A stretch of 64,000 nt of DNA from Dastarcus helophoroides (Eukaryota > Arthropoda > Insecta > Coleoptera > Bothrideridae): contig CM053325.1 in NCBI GenBank assembly GCA_028583605.1, forward strand, positions 63,267,797 to 63,331,796, read 5' to 3'. The position numbers were made by a program, and so were the translations under genes. Positions 34,500 through 44,251 of this stretch are shown one piece after another (position 1 is the first letter of the stretch; each line of letters begins with the position of its first letter). The notes beneath the pieces are model-generated. The model made no database searches. It had not been told where the DNA came from and saw only the letters and a list, made by a program, of their open reading frames with translations.

Positions 34500-35810
34500 T
34501 CGATTATATCGCGGATTCTATCCATAGGTACATAAAATGTGAACATTAGAACATGTCACTTATGAAAATTAACGTGATGATAACGAGAAACCATTAGTTT
34601 TTCGCTATCAAAAGTCGCTCAACGGACATAAAGAACAATTATAAAAGAATTTTCAGTTTTTAAAAAAAGAAATTTCCAGATACATTTTAATCATTAACTT
34701 TCATGTTTCTACCAATTGGAATTTAATATTATTTCAAAATATGAATTAAACTGATTATGATTGCTCTAAGCTATTTTGAAAAATGGTAGATTTGTGAATC
34801 TAAATAAAAATTGTTGGTAATGTACTCAATATAAAATCATGTATTTTTAACGTAAGTACATTTTTACGCTGTGTTTTTATGTTCCATTAACACAACACTC
34901 AAACAAAAACATTAATTTTTCAACGTCAATTTGCGGATATATTGGTTGAAAATTGTGGAAACAAAAGATTAATCAGTTTCATTAAAACTGTAAAATGGCG
35001 ATTTATAAAAAGAGATCATTCACAATAATGAAACTTTAATGAAATATGAAAGTAATTTTCCCTGTCATTGTTTATGAAATACAGCTAAACGTTTTGTAAT
35101 ATAAATCTGCTAAAATTATCAGACGATCAAATATGTATGGCGTATGTTCATCACCACTACAAATCCATATAAAATGCCTACGATTACAATTGTAACTACT
35201 TACGTAGTTTATCTTGCTTAATACGCTCACATAGTATGGAATTTATTTTGTTTAAGTATACAGTATGTCGTCCTTTGACGCTTACTGTTAGGATCTTTTT
35301 TTTTTGTTAAATAAAATTAAAAAACATATTAGGATCTTGTCTATTTAAAAAGATACCGATACCGCGTCGTTCGCGATAACATTTTTAAAAAAAGAAACTG
35401 ACCGGGAGGGACGGCCAGTCAAGAAATAAAAAATATTTCTCTATGGAACAACGGAAATTCAATTGAAACGAGATGTGAAGAAAAAGGAGAAATTAATTCT
35501 CGATTAAACTCGATACAAATTTGAAACTAACTTCAAATTTGCTTGTATCGACAAGCGCGGGGAAGTGTTACCGTGCAACGGACAGGCTAAGACATTCTGT
35601 CGACGAAAAATCGGCAGAACGGGGCCGAAGCGGACAAATTAAAACGGTTAATCAAACAAGGAAAAGGCACAGGGGATGTAAAGTAAATGTTCAAAGACTT
35701 ACGTTTTGGTCGGAGTTTCGAAGTCGCGCCAATATCGAAAAATGGACTAGTAGATTCGGAAGTTTGTGTTCGTAGCGTTGGGCTTTAGAAGGTGGTAGAT
35801 TTAGTCTCTG
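34500..35810. other. Intergenic; GC-richer from about 35365
   Basis: 34500-35330 shows nothing. 35365-35790 is GC-richer, contains a short hairpin (CGATACAAATTTGAA with its complement, 35509-35552) and an 84-codon frame (35521-35775) rich in Arg and Ser that I do not recognise. An untranslated exon or a decayed element is possible. Confidence 0.35.
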
Positions 35811-35819
35811 GTGGTAGGC

Positions 35820-36413
35820 TAGTGATGCGCATCGATGTCGATGTTTTGAAAACATCGATTTTACACAAAAAACATCGATGTTTTCACATCGATATTTTGT
35901 TTAGGATGTTTTTATAACATCGATCTTGATCTAATCGATTTTTTATGTTTCTATTTTTGAAAGGACTCTTCTGAAAGTGGATTATTTGCACTAGAAAAAT
36001 GAATTCTGTAATTTATTGAAAATTTTCGACTATACATTATTATTTAAACAGGACTAATTGATTTACTTATGTTTATTTCACTTATTCTAATTTTTGAGCG
36101 TCATCTAATGGTGAGTAGCATTACTATTACTAAAAATTGTAGAAAATATTTTTTAATTCGCTAATATTTTTAAATTAATAGTTTACCTGCATCGTAATAA
36201 ATAACAAAAGATGAAACATTGTGAACGTAAATATAGAAATAAGTTGTTAATCGCTATTTTGTATGAATTTTATATTTATTACTCTTTGAGTAGACATGGC
36301 GCATAGAGTAGCGATGTTATAAAAACATTGATGTTTTCATTACGATATATCGTTAACATCGATTGTTCTTATGATTTTACCATCGATGTTTAGCTAATCG
36401 ATGCGCATCCCTA
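35820..36413. mobile_element. Non-autonomous hAT element F2
   Basis: A 594-base element with termini TAGTGATGCGCATCGAT and the complement ATCGATGCGCATCCCTA. It is flanked by the 8-base duplication TGGTAGGC / TGGTAGAC (35812-35819 and 36414-36421; one change). Subterminal ATCGAT words are frequent. There is no transposase frame. Confidence 0.85.
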
Positions 36414-36436
36414 TGGTAGACTGGGAGACGAGGAAA

Positions 36437-39060
36437 TAGGGATGTCGATTCCTTTTCAAAATAATCGATTTTTGGATCTATTCGAATCGTGAGCAAAAGT
36501 ATCGATTCCCGATAAAATTGGGTGCTGAAAGATCGATTTCCGATTAATTGCCTTGTTGGTGAAATTTTTAAACATTTCTAATAAAAGAAAAATTGAATGA
36601 TGATGATGAATTGGCGTAGTTTAATTTTGAAAGTTTTTTCTTGGATTTTAAACACTAATATTTAAATTTTAATTATTTATTCCTAATTAGAAAAATCCGA
36701 TACATATTTATTTTCTGCTTTGTTTTTTATTTATGCATTTTTGGTTTTTTACGAAGAGGTAGAAAATTTATAAAAATATGTTTAGAAATATGAAGTTTAA
36801 ACTGGAAATTACGAGATTAAAGTGAAAATTTGTACTTTATTTTCCAAATTTCGACTTTTTTTCAGAAAATTTCATAAAGTCAAAATTTGGGGCTTTAATG
36901 TCAAAATTTCAACTTTTTTCCATGAAATTTCAAGATAAATCGAAATTTCTTATTCGATGGTTAAGTTAGGCAAATAACAGTTAAGCCCCATCAACCCTTA
37001 GAATATAAGACTATATTCTAAGCACCAACTCTTTTACAATTTAATGTTGACACTGTTCAGTAAATTCAATTTTTTATTACCAAAAATTTCGACTTTTTTC
37101 CTGACGTTTTAAGGTTAAAGTAAAATTTTTGAGAAAAAATTCAAAATTTCGAGTTCAAAGTCCACATTTTACAAAAGCATAGAAAAGCATTGATTAAAAA
37201 AATATATATTTTGAAATTTCGACATTTTACAAAGGCATAAAAAGAACACTGATTTAAAAAAATATTTTTGTAAAATTTCGACATTTTTCTCGAAATTTCG
37301 ATTTTTTTCGATATTTCGACTTTTTTTCTCGAAATTTCGACTTTAATCTCGATATTTCGGATTTAAACTCGAAATTTCGACTTTACACTCAAAATTACGA
37401 CTTTTTTCTCGAAAATTCGACATTTTCTTAAAATTTCTACTTTTTTTCTAAAATTCCGACATTAATCTCGGAATTTCAACTTTAATCTCATAATTTCGAC
37501 TTTGATATCGAATTTTTTCTCGAAATTTCTAGAATAAGTCGCTCTATAATAAGCACACTCTATGGTTAAATTAGGCAGACGACAGTTACGTCCCACCACT
37601 CCTCTTTCCCAACAATCTTGACAGTTGGTAGTAGGGTGCGGCCAATAATTGTTATTTTTAATTAGCAAATTTTGATCTTTTTTTTAGAAATTTCGAAATT
37701 AAAGTTGAAATTTCGAGAAAAAAGTCGAAATTTCGAGTTTTAAATCGAAATTCCGTGATTAAGATCAAAACTTCGAAAAACAAGTTGGGCTTTGAGAAAA
37801 AATTCGAAATTTGAGAAATTTCCACCTTATAAGCTCGAAATTCCGATAAAAAAGTCAAAACTTGAGAAAAAAGTCGAAATTTGCAGAAAAAAAGTCGAAA
37901 TTTTGAGTTTAAAGTCGAAATTTCGAGAAAAATGTCAAAATTTCGATATCAATGTCAAAATTTCGAGAAAAAAGTCGATATTTGAGAAAAATATCGAAAA
38001 TTGAGGAAAAAACCAAATTTCAAGAAAAAAGTCAAGCTTTCCAGATTAAGGTCGAAGTTTCGAGAAAAAAGTCGAAATTTGAGAAAATCGTCGAAATTTG
38101 AGAAAAAGTTGAAATTTGATAAAAAAGTGGAGATTTCAAGAAAAAAGTCGAAATTTTTAAAAAAAAAAGTCGAAATTTCGAAAAAAAGTCGAAATTTTGA
38201 CTTTAGATTCGAACTTTCCAGAAAAATGTCGAAATTTCGATATTAAAGTCAAAATTTCGAGAAAAAAGTTGAAATTTGAGAAAAAAAACGAAATTTTGTG
38301 AAAAAGGTCAAAATTTCAAGAAAAAGATCGAAATTTTGAGAAAAAAAGTCGAAATTTGAGAAAAAAGTCGACGGTTAAAATTTATTTAGAGACAAGCTAA
38401 TATCTCACTCGATATAATTCACTCTTTTTAAATATTACTTTTTTTGAAATTTCCGTTTTTTTTTTGTATTTAGCCTTTTTTTGAAATTTCAACATTTTTC
38501 AAAGTTTCGACTTTTAAAATTTCGTCTCTTTTCAAACTTTCGACTTTCCGAAATTTCGAAATTTCCGTTTTTTTAAAATTTAGTCTTGAAATTTCGAATT
38601 TTTTCAAAATTTTGCCTAATTCAGTTTACTGAAAATTTCGATTTTTTTTTCTGTTATCGAACAGTTCCCTTTTTTGAAAAATTGACATTTTAAACACTTA
38701 ATTTTTTTTTAATTTAAAATTTCCGAAATTTCAAATTCTCTGAAAAAATTTCGAGTTGATTTAATGAATTTTATATAATTTCGATTTTACTTCTAAATGT
38801 CGTTTTTTTTTTCATCAAAATTTCAACTTTTTCAAAACTTTTGCTTTAAAATTGTTTTTCACACAATTATTATCTATCCAAATTTCGACTTTTTCAAAGT
38901 TCTACCTTCTACAAAATTTCGACTTTTTCAAAATTTCGACTTTTCCGAGAATTTCAACTTTTCTGATAATTTCGACTTTTCTGATAATTTCGACTTTTTT
39001 AAAAATCTTTCTTTTTCGGAAATTCGAGATTGTTTGAAAAATTTGACACCGAAGATCGGA
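36437..39060 (+). mobile_element. hAT-like element F4, copy 2, with inverted minisatellite arrays
   Basis: Starts TAGGGATGTCGATTCC and is closely similar to 50873-52470 for about 1.5 kb, including the unique islands at 36960-37060 and 37535-37680. Between and after these lie CGAAATTTCGACTTTTTT arrays: T-rich at 37090-37510, A-rich (GAAATTTCGAGAAAAAAGTC) at 37680-38380 and T-rich again at 38430-39030, so the arrays invert around the unique island. The right end is not defined. Confidence 0.6.
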
Positions 39061-39181
39061 CCTGGGTTTTCGTATTATTTAACCTAACAATCAGTTTTTA
39101 ATATTGTGCTGATTAACTATGGAAATTACTACTCAGTTAGTATTTAGTCGCTTCAGCTTTGCAGTGTTTATATGCAATATC

Positions 39182-40305
39182 TATGGTTATTTAGAAGGTA
39201 AGGTTGCGTTACGCCGTACTTTCAAAATGGGATTGAAAACCTTCCACTGATCGCGTCGCCATCTATTAATCCGAAAATACATACACCACAGAGTTCTATT
39301 TTATCGTAGGTCAAACATTGCCAAACGAGTAGTTAAAAAGTACACCTAATAGATTGAAGTAGTTTTAACTTCAGCGGTGGACGCTCCGCCCTGACTAAAA
39401 GATGAATAAAGAATGTTCTAGACATACTTTCCTAGAAAAAGTTCAAAAAAAGGTTAACACGACAGTAATGTGATAGATTGGATACATTGTACCTACGACT
39501 GCCACCATCCATTGACATCAGTAGGTTCAATTTAAGCTCTCATCTTACAGTTTTCGCACAATACTTGCTGGTAATACACAACAGAGGCCGCTGATGTCAG
39601 TGGGTGGAAATCAATCCAATTTTCATTCGACAAATTACGTTTTCCCACTCCCATCCGTATATTCACTGTTTTCTTTATACCTTACGAGCAGGATAGATAG
39701 ACCATATCAGTCTAGTGAACGAATATAACGAAAGTCGCGCCGTGATTGGTCGATTTCATATCCACACTAGTGTGGATATGAAATTGACCAATCACAGCAT
39801 GCGATAAAGACGAATGTCATTTTTAGATTCAGAATTATACCATAGAATCTGTCAAACTGACCGGTATTTACCAAAGAAAATATTTAAAATGAGTGCTTTT
39901 AGTCCAGAATCAGTAAACTTTACCCCAGCGAACATTTCTGAGGCTGCAAGTGAAATATTCAAGATATTATTACCTTAAAAATCAAATAGGAAATGTGAAC
40001 TTTGTTGTGATAAAGTTATGACGTTTCATTAACACATGGACACTATATAAAATATTTTAGAAACTGCAAATGTCACATGAAAAATTATTAATTTGCTAAA
40101 TCGTATTTTAGTCTTTGGTAGATCGTAGTCGTGGGAAAAATGCGCTGTACAACTCGAGCGGATTGTCCATATCGCACTCGCACGATTGGGACACTCCGCT
40201 TACGACGTCGTGCTCAAACTTCGTTCTCGTGCGATATGGACATCATATCCGCTCTTGTTGTACAAACTACTATACCGATTCATTTCCTTCTTATAGGACT
40301 TCCTA
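39182..40305. mobile_element. Non-autonomous hAT element F3, copy 1, at the MRRF promoter
   Basis: 1124 bases with termini TATGGTTATTTAGAAGG and, inverted, TAGGAAGTCCTATAAGAAGG. It is flanked by an exact 8-base duplication GCAATATC (39174-39181 and 40306-40313). A shortened copy in the opposite orientation lies at 53748-54119. It contains the palindrome 39742-39795 and a longer inverted repeat (TGTACAACTCGAGCGGAT... with its complement, 40146-40265). It ends 24 bases before the YY1-like site of MRRF. Confidence 0.9.
39742..39795. repeat. 54-base near-perfect palindrome inside hAT F3
   Basis: GTGATTGGTCGATTTCATAT and CCACAC meet their complement around TAG; one mismatch pair (GGTCGA against TTGACC). 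It carries an ATTGG (inverted CCAAT) in each arm. Confidence 0.85.
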
Positions 40306-40329
40306 GCAATATCGAAAACTATAGGACAC

Positions 40330-40340
40330 AAGATGGCGAC
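40330..40340 (+). promoter_or_regulatory. YY1/Pho-like site, likely MRRF promoter
   Basis: AAGATGGCGAC matches the YY1/Pleiohomeotic site commonly found at or just after the start of housekeeping transcripts. It lies 166 bases before the MRRF ATG. No TATA box is nearby, as expected for this promoter type. Confidence 0.5.
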
Positions 40341-40505
40341 CGATAGTATTCGTATAATCCTTACTTTGCCTACTTTTCGATACTTTTCTCTATGCTTGTG
40401 TTAACCCCAAAATGTCAATTGTCATTGTTGTATAGGTTAGGAAAGACAAATACAAATAGATTAGTTGAACATATTTGGAAAAGAAAATCTATTTGAAACT
40501 TAAAC

Positions 40506-40737
40506 ATGATCTCTTACACAATTAAGCAAGTCGTGTACTTGGTACCAAACAGGAGTGTACATCTTTTATGCAATTCATTATGCACCTCATCGTGGGTAAC
40601 GAGATCCTTGCATAGTTGTCTCGGGTTTAATCAAAATTCAGTTATCAGATCAACAGATGGATTTTGCATGCCTTATTTAAGTTCTCTCACAATAAGCAGA
40701 AACTATGCAAAAGGAAAAGACAAAAAAAAGGAAAAAG
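40506..40737 (+). CDS. MRRF: Mitochondrial ribosome-recycling factor, exon 1
   Basis: The factor splits post-termination mitochondrial ribosomes together with a mitochondrial EF-G. The full coding sequence is four exons, 40506-40737, 42237-42383, 44018-44228 and 48007-48241, giving 274 residues (human MRRF is of similar size). Exon 1 supplies residues 1-77 plus one base. It is a poorly conserved, Arg/Ser-rich leader typical of a mitochondrial targeting peptide, with a plausible cleavage near RNY/AKG and a Lys-rich linker after it. The start is the first ATG downstream of the promoter motif, in the context AAACATGA. The donor is AAG/GTAATG. Intron 1 (1499 bases) shows no recognised repeat. Confidence 0.9.
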
Positions 40738-42236
40738 GTAATGTATTAATAGTGAATATGTTTAAACGAAGAGTTCAGTTTTGGAATAACTGAAAAAAGG
40801 TATGCCACATTTTAAAGTGTAAGATAAAAACATTCCCATTGTTCTCTTAAATTAACAGATTGTGTTCGACATTGAATAATTCCCAATGTTGTCAAAAATT
40901 AACAATAAATTCAAGTCTATTAAATTTTCATATTTGTTTTATATGTATTGTTAAATACAATTTATAAGTTATGATTATTGGTTTTATTTTCTAGAAGAAT
41001 GTTGTTAAGGTCTATTCGCTAAAGACTGAAGATATTTTAGTCTTTTTTACAAGAAAATACTCAACTTATGTTACATTTTTTTATTTGACAATATCAATAC
41101 ATTTTTCCCTAATATGTTCAGTTTGAGCGAAGATGCAAAATGTGTAAATCAACGAATTTTCTAGGAATTTCTCGGATGGCTTCAAAGGAAACAAATGGTT
41201 GATACGTGTAAAGTATAGACACCTAGCGTAAAACTCGTGTACAACCAGAATGTCATTGGAAAACGAATACAGTTTTTTCGCACGTCAAGTCAGCCACTTA
41301 CTTATCCTTTTAATAACAAATACCATGTTACAATATGTAGCAAGAGTCACCATCAAATCGAATGATTCATTTGCAATGTCTGGGTTAATTTGTTAGGAAA
41401 TCAATGAAAAGAATAGTTGTCCATGCTAAAGAATTTTTGAATTATATCTGTCAGCTGTCAGGAAGCTCATCCAAGAGACGGGAAGCATTTGAATGATTTT
41501 TTTTTGTGTAGTCTCTATAATTTTAGTACATAGTTTACAGGTTTTTTTACAGTTTTATATAGAAAATAGTTTCCTTTTATCTAAACAGTGTTTTTTATTG
41601 CAAAAAACTTATTTACAAACACTAAATTACATTTTTCTCAAAAAAATCAAATGGAAACAGTCTTAATCTTTAAATGCATAGTGATCTGCATCATTTGTTG
41701 AAATCACATATCTTTATATTGCAATCTTTGCATAGTGTTTTTCTTTTAATTTTGTCAAACCTATTTTATTGTCTCTAAACGTTAACGATTTATTTCTTTA
41801 TCTGTGACATGGTTAGCAGCACTCGGCTCACGCATCTGAAAAAATACAGAATCATGCATTTAAGGGTTGAAATGTGGTTTTCATGCTAGTGCACCTTTGT
41901 ATCAAAATGATTTTTATTATTGAAGAAATTGTGAGAGCTACCGGACTTTATCATATTAATAACTCGTCTAGTATATTACTTTGTAAAGATTTAATATTTC
42001 ACATTTTTATGTAAATGGGAACCTGATTATCTTAAGTTCTAATTATTAATTTGTGTGATGCACTTAAGAGTGCTACTCAAAATAAACGTTTATTGTCAAT
42101 TATCGTTGTAAAACGTGTAATTTAAAATATGGCAACTGCATTAAAATAAAATTTAAATGCAAGCTATTCTTTTTTTAATAATGCTTTGAAATGTAATATA
42201 ATGTAAAGTAAAATTTTAATGAGTTATATATTTCAG

Positions 42237-42383
42237 GTAAAAATGTAAAAACCAAAGTAGAAGTAAATGAGCAACAACTTTCGGAACTTTTAAATATAGA
42301 TGCTGTGAGAAAACAAATGCAGAGGTCAGTGGAGCATCTAAAGGACGACTTTGTTAAGCATTTATCATTGAGATCATCGGCAG
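42237..42383 (+). CDS. MRRF: MRRF exon 2
   Basis: The acceptor TTTCAG/GT and donor GCAG/GTAATT keep phase 1 on both sides. It encodes the first part of the ribosome-recycling-factor domain, including VRKQMQRSVEHLKDDF, which corresponds to the first long helix of the three-helix bundle. The end (LSLRSSAG) matches the conserved start of the second domain. Intron 2 (1634 bases) that follows holds the 516-base palindrome and a family A repeat. Confidence 0.92.
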
Positions 42384-42442
42384 GTAATTTATATTACTGT
42401 TTATTGCCCATTGGCGATGAAATGATTCTAATTGCGAAGGGT

Positions 42443-42958
42443 ATTACTGATCCATACCGGAAAAAAAGTTAGTCTTATTCAGGACCCTCTTGACGTTAAT
42501 CTCTTTGTTTTTGTTCCTAGATGTTCAACTTGAACCCTTAATTTCAATTAATCTTCAGTATATGATAAAGAAGGCTTCCACGGCCAGAGTCAGTACAGGA
42601 TATACTTCTTCCGGGATTGGACCGTGTCAAAGAACTACTAAAAGTGTTCGACGTGAAATTGGCCTTTTCATTTTTGCATATTCCCTCATATTCCTCTTTT
42701 CATTTATTTTTCTTTTCTTTGGTCCTGAAGAAGCCCTCTACGATGGTGGGCGAAACACTTTTAGTAGTTCTTTGACATGGTCCAATCCTGGAAGAAGTAT
42801 ATCCTGTACTGACTCTGGCCGTGGAAGCCTTGGTTATTATATACTGAAGATTAATTGAAATTAAGGGTTCAAGTTGAACATCTAGGAACAAAAACAAAGA
42901 GATTAACGTCAAGAGGGTCCTGAATAAGACTAACTTTTTTTCAGTACGGATCAGTAAT
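42443..42958. repeat. 516-base near-perfect palindromic element in MRRF intron 2
   Basis: Arms of about 204 bases (42443-42646 and 42756-42958) are roughly 97% complementary, with a loop of about 109 bases. The outer part of each arm (ATTACTGATCC... to ...GGATCAGTAAT) is unique in the window. The inner part (from about 42576 to 42832) is a family B foldback. The family B ribozyme-like motif is broken here: the right arm keeps CTGAAGA and the GCCC/GGGC helix, but ACGTCGAA is missing. A pre-mRNA crossing it would form a very stable hairpin. Confidence 0.9.
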
Positions 42959-42965
42959 CTTCAGT

Positions 42966-43110
42966 ATCTTTCTGAAGATGATTGCTTGGCTATCAAAACG
43001 CATTGGAGCAACCTTTGTTGTGTTTTTTAATATTTCTGGGTTTCAGGGGACAAGATTTGTATTTCAATTTTTGAAGATAACCAAGGAGCAGTCTGCTCCT
43101 CCACCATCAA
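42966..43110 (+). repeat. Dispersed repeat family A, copy in MRRF intron 2
   Basis: Directly follows the palindrome. Keeps CTGAAGA at 42972-42978 and TGGAGCAACC but has AAAACGCATT where GAAACGCGTT is expected, so the ribozyme-like core is broken. The tail ends GATAACCAAGGAGCAGT. From 43110 to 44017 the intron shows only AT-rich DNA with weak AAATTTCGA-type sequence. Confidence 0.75.
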
Positions 43111-44017
43111 TTAATCTTATATTTTCATGCCTAATTTTGAAATTTTAATTTTAACTCTACATTTACTCTTTCATCTTGAACTTGCTACTTTTTTTTTTTT
43201 CGAAATTAAGGTTTTATGAAATTTCATGTTTAATCTAGAAATTTCGACCCTTTTTTGAACTTTGATATGTTCAAGTTTTGCTTTAAGAGCGAAATTTCGT
43301 ATTTAAAGTCAAAAAATCAAGATTAAATTTAACTTCGAAGTTTCTGTTTTGAAATTGAAATTTTTAAGTTTTTTCCCAAATTGGGAGTTTTAAATTTAAA
43401 CTCGATTGCCGAGTTAAATCTCGAATATTGTTGAAGTTGAAATTTTAAAAGCGAATAAAGGTTAACATTTCAGGTTCATAATCGAAATACAAATAAATCT
43501 AGAATGTGTTCTTTTATATCAGAACTTTAGTCCTGAAATTTAGTTCTTAAGGTTGATGTTTTATGAAATAAACTAAACAAAGTTCTTAATATTTAAATTT
43601 TATTTCGTTTATTTGTTAAATGGCAACCTTAGTATCAAAATTCATTTTGTGTAGTTTTAATTTTAATCTCGAAATTTTGACGTTAAAATAAAAAATGTGC
43701 CTAGTTTACCTCCACCCTTTTTGTCATCGGTATGGTTGACTGAATATCATTAAAAGCCAATTACCTCAACCGTGGATTTTTTAAAAGTTCAATCCACTCG
43801 CAAAGGGCAGCCCCCTTATTAAATATATCCTATTCATTCAATACTTTAAAGAACAATAAATTGTAAAATGTTGTTTCTTCTACCTCGCTATAATTATTAC
43901 TTTAGTTTATTTAGCTTTTTTATAAACTCTACCTTTGTCCAAATTTTCCGATTAAATGAAAGTAGGCAAAGTTAATGAGATGGCAGAAAAAAGATGTAAA
44001 GGATGTTACTGTTGCAG

Positions 44018-44228
44018 GTTCCATTGAATCGATATCAGTTACGCTAGATGGCAAGGAACACACCCTTCAGGAGCTAGCCCAAATAGTTAGAACGAATCCC
44101 AAAACAGTTGTTTTGAATATGTCCGTTTTCCCTCAGGCGATACCAGCAGCGCTAAAAGCAATTGAAAAGTCTGGAATGAATTTAAATCCTCAACAAGATG
44201 GAACTACATTATATATACCTATTCCTAA
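44018..44228 (+). CDS. MRRF: MRRF exon 3
   Basis: Acceptor TTGCAG/GT. It encodes the beta-rich tRNA-mimic domain, from SIESISVTLDGKEHTL to the highly conserved SGMNLNP and PIPK. The donor is AA/GTAGGT at 44229: joining AA to the first base of exon 4 restores the PIPKVTKEHRE reading typical of the family. Without splicing the frame would stop at once (TAG at 44230-44232), so this donor is needed. Intron 3 is 3778 bases and carries a Tigger element. Confidence 0.92.
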
Positions 44229-44251
44229 GTAGGTAAATTTTTTCTATGGTA

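Noticed and set aside
42490..42912. Two frames on opposite strands with the same N-terminal sequence
   Set aside because: They are the two arms of the 516-base palindrome read from each end, not a duplicated gene.
44018..44232. MRRF exon 3 ending at its own TAG
   Set aside because: The family continues with the C-terminal helices, and a donor AA/GTAGGT just before the TAG joins in phase to an exon that encodes exactly those helices at 48007.
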